64,000 nucleotides of DNA. Source: JANNMJ01 sp031425525. GTDB lineage: Bacteria; Bacteroidota; Bacteroidia; Cytophagales; Hymenobacteraceae. The stretch spans positions 57,003 through 121,002 of the forward strand of contig JANPJM010000047.1 of the NCBI GenBank assembly GCA_031425525.1. The letters run 5' to 3'. Every line of letters starts with the position of its first letter. Position 1 is the stretch's first letter. Below, piece by piece: positions 61,101 to 64,000 of the stretch. The notes under the pieces are model-generated. The model did no database searches. It was not told where the DNA came from and saw nothing but the letters and a program-made list of their open reading frames with translations. Position numbers and translations under genes: made by a program.

Positions 61101-61870
61101 GACGTGACGGTGCCGCCGCGCGCCAGCACGTATTCGCGGTTGGCGGCGAGGGCCAGGCGGTAGGTGCGCAGCGTGTTGCCGGCGGAAATGGTCACGCGGC
61201 GATGGGCGTCAGTGCTGATGCCGCCGTAGGCGTGGTCGGCGGGCCGGGCCATGTCGTCGAGCGGGTGTTCATCGTCGGTGGGCGGCACGAACCCGCACCC
61301 CTCGCGCTGGGCGCGAGCAGGGCGGTTCATATAGTACCGATAGAAGCTGAGGTAGTGCGTCGGGTCGGTTGGAGAAACCGGATCGACGTAGATCGTGCCC
61401 GTGCGCACCGACAGAATTTGCGCGTGGAAACCGAGCGGTGTAAGGTCACAACGGATAGAAGCGGTTGGGTCGTCGAGGCCGACCCCGGCGTAGGTTTTGA
61501 TCTGCGGAAACTGCGCCGCCAGCGCGGGCTCCATCACGGGCGCCTCCACGAGGCGAAAGCGGCCGGTGGTGCCATCGGGCAACGGAATGGCTACTACGGC
61601 CGTCGCTACGCCACGGGCAGCAGCGGCCGAGCCTTCCAGCGGGGCGGCGGCCAGCACCGGCCGCAGGGCCGCCAAGTCGAGGGTGACTGGGCGGTAGTGG
61701 TGCAGCCACGAGGCATACTGACTGCCAGTGGTGGCGAGACGGGCGGCGGCATCATCGGCCCAGGGGGTGGGCGGCGCGGGGCGTTGCTGGGCGCGGGCGG
61801 CGGCCAGCGGTAAGCCGGCGGCCACCACGAGCAGCGCGGCGCGGCGCCACGACGGGAAACAAAAAGACAT
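58178..61870 (-). CDS. T9SS-secreted reprolysin-family metalloprotease with P-domain and fibronectin III domain
   Basis: 1230 residues. Signal peptide (ALLVVAAGLPLAAARA-QQ), pro-domain, then a metzincin catalytic domain with the zinc site HEMGHQFGGRH near residue 369 and the Met-turn region STIMAYAGICSPQDLQ. Downstream are Ig-like repeats (about 530-780), a proprotein-convertase P-domain (TADLEIYLVSPTGLSALVAL, TGIWKLRIIDGTSARSGSL), a fibronectin type III domain (TALRAPTYNDNSVELAW) and a C-terminal type A sorting domain (LTVAPNPSSGEFALTLTG, VFDALGRTVRTAAL, GVYLLRVTL, VRRLVKM). Surface or released protease for protein breakdown. ATG 61870. Confidence 0.93.
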   Translation of the reverse strand: MSFCFPSWRRAALLVVAAGLPLAAARAQQRPAPPTPWADDAAARLATTGSQYASWLHHYRPVTLDLAALRPVLAAAPLEGSAAAARGVATAVVAIPLPDGTTGRFRLVEAPVMEPALAAQFPQIKTYAGVGLDDPTASIRCDLTPLGFHAQILSVRTGTIYVDPVSPTDPTHYLSFYRYYMNRPARAQREGCGFVPPTDDEHPLDDMARPADHAYGGISTDAHRRVTISAGNTLRTYRLALAANREYVLARGGTVTSALASMTTTMNRVNGVFEKELAVRLMMIANTNLLITTVAGTYANMNVSQMLGQNQTRCDQIIGAANYDIGHVFGTGNGGVAILGCVCQNGQKARGVTGSSSPTGDAFDIDYVAHEMGHQFGGRHPFNGSSGSCAGGNRSAATSWEPGSGSTIMAYAGICSPQDLQGNSDDYFHSGNFQEIQTEIGTTSCFTTTPTGNTAPEVTAPSSGKTIPRSTPFRLIAVGTDADGDPLTYNWEDMDTGGAQGAAPSNATNQTANQRDPLFRSFNATTSPIRYFPQLNKIINGTTPVVGEALPTVNRTLKFRCTVRDEHVATGLGFVVGGVNYSPTLTMTVTNQAGPFVVLTPSSPGSAPWFVGSPATVTWDVANTTAAPVSCANVDIILSRDGGLSYTDTLAANVPNSGSATFNVPVSVVPTTRARVMVHARNNFFFDISNANFAVNAPQAPDYALSVSPTTRSACDGAPAVFTLDIASLAGYTTPVDLTLSALPVGVTAAFAQTTVVPGAAPTTLSLTPSGAAAGTYPLTLTATSGTNVKTATITLTVLPSVTTATTLTGPADAATAQSLAPVFTWAALPAAATYTFELSNNAAFAGPLLLAMPNLTGTTYTLAGFPLTSATTYYWRVRGENGCGAGPDATAFSFTTATVGCALAAAPNLPRPISSAAIVESLLPITACGTVQDINIKNLRITYANTADLEIYLVSPTGLSALVALNLCPNGANLNLNFDDQAAGAYTAIPCPATGGGTFQSFGGLARFNGTPATGIWKLRIIDGTSARSGSLVSWTLDICTSEVAPAAPTALRAPTYNDNSVELAWTDNACNETQQLIERSIGGNTTYLPLATVAADATTYLDGTTAPSTQYCYRVRATTGSQQSAFAPEVCVTTSALGLTADALGDHLTVAPNPSSGEFALTLTGAPLGRTYLTVFDALGRTVRTAALTGTGAALNHTLDLRAQAEGVYLLRVTLPDGRTGVRRLVKM

Positions 61871-62259
61871 CAGCGAAGCGGGGATAAAGGTGTGATCGGA
61901 GGAGAAGACGGCTTGATGGGTGATAGTGGCGCCCTGCGCGTGGCCCAACCGGCCCGGCGCAAACCGTTGGCGAAGATACGATGCTGCCAACCGTTACCTC
62001 CTTCAACTAAAATATTGGCAATGAATGGCCCGTAAAGGCAGTTTTTCAGCAGAGAAAAGCCGTGTCGGCGATGGCTGCGCAGCTGGGCGGTAGCGCAAAC
62101 TTTCCGGCCCCGGCGCCGCGTTTTGGGGTGGGGTGCCGACCTTTGTCGGCCGCATCGGTTTGCGCCGGTTTTGGGCTGGCTTAGGTTGGTCTTGTGTGGA
62201 ACAACGCAGCGGCTGGCCGCCTCCACCCATCACTTACCTCTTCTCTTTTTTCGTCTGTT
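61871..62259. other. Divergent gap between the metalloprotease and ispH
   Basis: No gene. A plus-strand GACCTTTG box at 62138-62145 (context GCCGACCTTTGTCGGC, itself almost palindromic) is 115 bases before ispH and is the likely ispH promoter. Confidence 0.5.
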
Positions 62260-63150
62260 ATGCTCACCGTCACCATCGACCCCGGCTCCGGCTACTGTTT
62301 CGGCGTGGAATACGCCATCGAGATGGCCGAAGCCGAGCTGGCGCGACCCGGCGCCGGGCCGCTTTACTGCCTCGGCGACATCGTGCATAACCGGATGGAA
62401 GTCGAGCGGCTGCACCAGCTTGGTTTGCAGGTAATCGAGCGCGCCGCCCTGCCCGACCTCCACGATTGTCGCGTGCTGATCCGCGCGCACGGCGAGCCGC
62501 CTGATACGTACGCCCTCGCCCTGGCCAACCGCCTGGAGTTGATCGATGCATCGTGCCCGGTGGTACTCAAACTACAAAACCGCGTGAAACACGCCTGGGA
62601 CGACACGCAGCCCCACAACGGCCAGCTCGTGCTGTACGGTCAGCCCGGCCACGCCGAAGTGGTGGGCATTACGGGCCAGACCGGCGACCGTGCCATCGTG
62701 ATTACGACGGAAGCCGACCTTGACAAAATCGACTTCCATCGCCCCATCACGCTCTTCAGCCAGACGACCAAAAGCACCGCCGGCTTCTACCATATGAAGG
62801 CGCTGATTGAGGAGCGCATTCTGGCCGCCGGCGCCGACCTCGCCACCTTCGATGCCAACGACTCGATTTGCCGCCAGGTCTCGAACCGCGAGCCCGCGCT
62901 ACGGCGGTTCGGCGTGCAGCACGACGTCATCATCTTCGTGAGCGGCCGGAAATCGTCCAACGGCAAAGCGTTGTTCGGCGTGGTACACGAGTCAAACCCG
63001 CGCTCGTGGTTCGTGGAAAACGAGGCCGAGGTAGACCCCGAATGGCTGGCCGGGGCCACCACGGTGGGTATTTGCGGCGCCACGTCCACGCCGCTCTGGC
63101 TGATGCGCCGCGTCGCCGATCACCTCGAACAGTTGCCCGTTGCGGCGTAG
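62260..63150 (+). CDS. ispH: 4-hydroxy-3-methylbut-2-enyl diphosphate reductase
   Basis: Iron-sulfur enzyme of the MEP pathway that forms IPP and DMAPP. 296 residues. The three cluster cysteines are in GSGYCFGVEYAI (Cys13), IDASCPVVLKL (about Cys98) and NDSICRQVSNR (about Cys205); SQTTKSTAGFY and GRKSSNGKALF are also family motifs. ATG 62260. It feeds isoprenoid synthesis with the polyprenyl synthase at 7344. Own promoter box upstream; the next gene follows after a short hairpin region. Confidence 0.96.
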   Translation: MLTVTIDPGSGYCFGVEYAIEMAEAELARPGAGPLYCLGDIVHNRMEVERLHQLGLQVIERAALPDLHDCRVLIRAHGEPPDTYALALANRLELIDASCPVVLKLQNRVKHAWDDTQPHNGQLVLYGQPGHAEVVGITGQTGDRAIVITTEADLDKIDFHRPITLFSQTTKSTAGFYHMKALIEERILAAGADLATFDANDSICRQVSNREPALRRFGVQHDVIIFVSGRKSSNGKALFGVVHESNPRSWFVENEAEVDPEWLAGATTVGICGATSTPLWLMRRVADHLEQLPVAA

Positions 63151-63158
63151 TGATGTGG

Positions 63159-63211
63159 TGCGGCCTTCAGGCCGCAGCAGTACCAAATTTAACGACGGCC
63201 GCAAGGCCGCG
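63159..63211. repeat. TGCGGCCTTCAGGCCGCA hairpin plus a second related copy
   Basis: Perfect 7-base stem with a TTCA loop at 63159-63176, then ACGGCCGCAAGGCCGCG at about 63194-63211. Sits between ispH and the DUF502 gene. Confidence 0.75.
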
Positions 63212-63221
63212 CCACCTCCCG

Positions 63222-63821
63222 TTGTCCGACGTTCCTGCTTCCTCGCCGGTCAAGCTGCTGCTCCGGTTTTTCCTGCGCGGGCTGCTCATTCTGGCGCCCG
63301 CCACGCTCACGGTCTACTTCGTCATCACCCTGATTCGCGGGCTCGATACCACCTTCGATCTGGGCGTGCCCGGCCTGGGGGTGGCGCTGATGCTGGTGGT
63401 GGTGGCCCTGGTGGGGTGGCTGGGGTCGGCGGTGGTGGTGCGGCCGTTGCTGGCGCTTACCGAGCGGGTAATTCATAAGATGCCGCTGGTAGGCATCGTG
63501 TACACGAGCGTCCGCGATTTGCTCGACGCCTTCGTCGGCGACAATCAGAAGTTCAACGCGCCGGTCATCGTCAAGCTCACCGAAGATTCGCAGGCGTACA
63601 AGATTGGGTTCGTCACGCAGGCGTCGCTGGTAGCGTTCAGTCTGCCGGAACTGGCGGCGGTGTACTTTCCGGATTCCTACAATTTTTCGGGCGAGTTGCT
63701 GCTCGTGCCGCGTCACCACATCACACCGCTCAACGTGCCGAGTGCGGAGGTGATGAAGTTCATCGTGTCGGGCGGGGTGGCGAATGTGGTGGGGCGGCGG
63801 GTAGTGATAAGTGAGGAGTAA
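63222..63821 (+). CDS. DUF502 family membrane protein
   Basis: 199 residues. Two N-terminal membrane helices (LLRFFLRGLLILAPATLTVY and LGVALMLVVVALVGWLGSAV) followed by a soluble domain with PLVGIVYTSVRDLLDAFVGD, IGFVTQASLVAFSLPEL and VYFPDSYNFSGELLLVPRHH, the DUF502 pattern. The start is TTG 63222: no ATG or GTG is well placed and the first helix begins 10 residues later. Function unknown; a membrane trafficking or permeability role has only been suggested for plant relatives. Confidence 0.85.
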   Translation: MSDVPASSPVKLLLRFFLRGLLILAPATLTVYFVITLIRGLDTTFDLGVPGLGVALMLVVVALVGWLGSAVVVRPLLALTERVIHKMPLVGIVYTSVRDLLDAFVGDNQKFNAPVIVKLTEDSQAYKIGFVTQASLVAFSLPELAAVYFPDSYNFSGELLLVPRHHITPLNVPSAEVMKFIVSGGVANVVGRRVVISEE

Positions 63822-64000
63822 GAAGTGACTAATGATGAGTGATTATTGATAAGTGAACGCGGGCTGTCGCGCGGGGCTCTGCCCCGTGCGGGCTATTTCC
63901 GGGGCTCCAGCCCCGGTCCGGCGCGCGGATAGTTCGTGTAATGCGAGCAAGTTGAGGCGTCGCGTTTCCTCCCTTGCCCGGCATTTAAATGCCGGGCAAG
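63822..64000. repeat. Hairpin-rich region to the window end
   Basis: Contains CGGGGCTCTGCCCCG and CCGGGGCTCCAGCCCCGG hairpins near 63876-63918 and a perfect 28-base palindrome at 63973-64000 (arms CTTGCCCGGCATTT). All are short intergenic repeat types; no gene seen. Confidence 0.75.

Overview
The window is a 64 kb piece of a GC-rich Bacteroidota chromosome, most likely from the Cytophagales near Hymenobacter (inference from gene content and base composition only). The evidence is: four proteins with type IX secretion (T9SS) sorting domains; a lipoprotein LptC; an eukaryal-type IleS; a DksA-like protein without its zinc cysteines; outer-membrane beta-barrels of the PorT type; and promoter boxes matching the Bacteroidota -7 consensus TAnnTTTG instead of the sigma70 TATAAT box. 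Start codons are often GTG or TTG and stop/start overlaps (GTGA) are frequent.

Layout. 1-9.3 kb holds housekeeping genes: the end of ileS, lspA, a fused two-ATPase peptide ABC protein, rnr, a polyprenyl diphosphate synthase and a rhomboid protease. 9.3-10.0 kb is an AT-richer island with a perfect parS-like palindrome, a small HTH gene and an operator-like intergenic region. 10-24.3 kb is again core: a DUF2939 protein, dciA and recF (minus strand), pdhA, a TPR protein, ribH, dksA-like, scpB, an rRNA pseudouridine synthase with a giant disordered N-terminus, then the cell-envelope run coaX - outer-membrane protein - lptC - small membrane protein - ppiD. 24.3-25.7 kb is a repeat-filled gap followed by two small genes I do not recognise.

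25.7-41 kb is more accessory: an FAD oxidoreductase, three large membrane proteins and a GT2 glycosyltransferase that look like a lipid-linked sugar transfer set, an aldehyde dehydrogenase, a 1107-residue T9SS type B surface protein, a peptidase-regulatory-like secreted protein and two tandem porins. A tRNA-Val(GAC) follows. 41-47 kb carries an HDAC-family deacetylase, a type III polyketide synthase with a methyltransferase, a minimal T9SS-tagged protein, a TerB-like protein and envelope proteins. 47-58 kb is an alpha-glucan region: a sugar MFS transporter, a lipoprotein alpha-amylase and a SusA-like amylase, with a T9SS protein, an SDR, an M61 peptidase and a PD-(D/E)XK GxxExxY gene enclosed by 45 bp inverted repeats. 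58-64 kb holds a large T9SS metalloprotease, ispH and a DUF502 membrane protein.

The most unusual features are the GxxExxY gene framed almost exactly by near-perfect inverted repeats, the parS/HTH/operator island, a short A-rich repeat that precedes recF and coaX but is translated as the linker of the fused ABC protein, a REP element that supplies the start codon of scpB, and a secreted protein that is almost nothing but a T9SS sorting domain. Several families of 25-28 bp-armed hairpins fill many of the gaps. I saw no rRNA, no CRISPR array, no transposase and no prophage.
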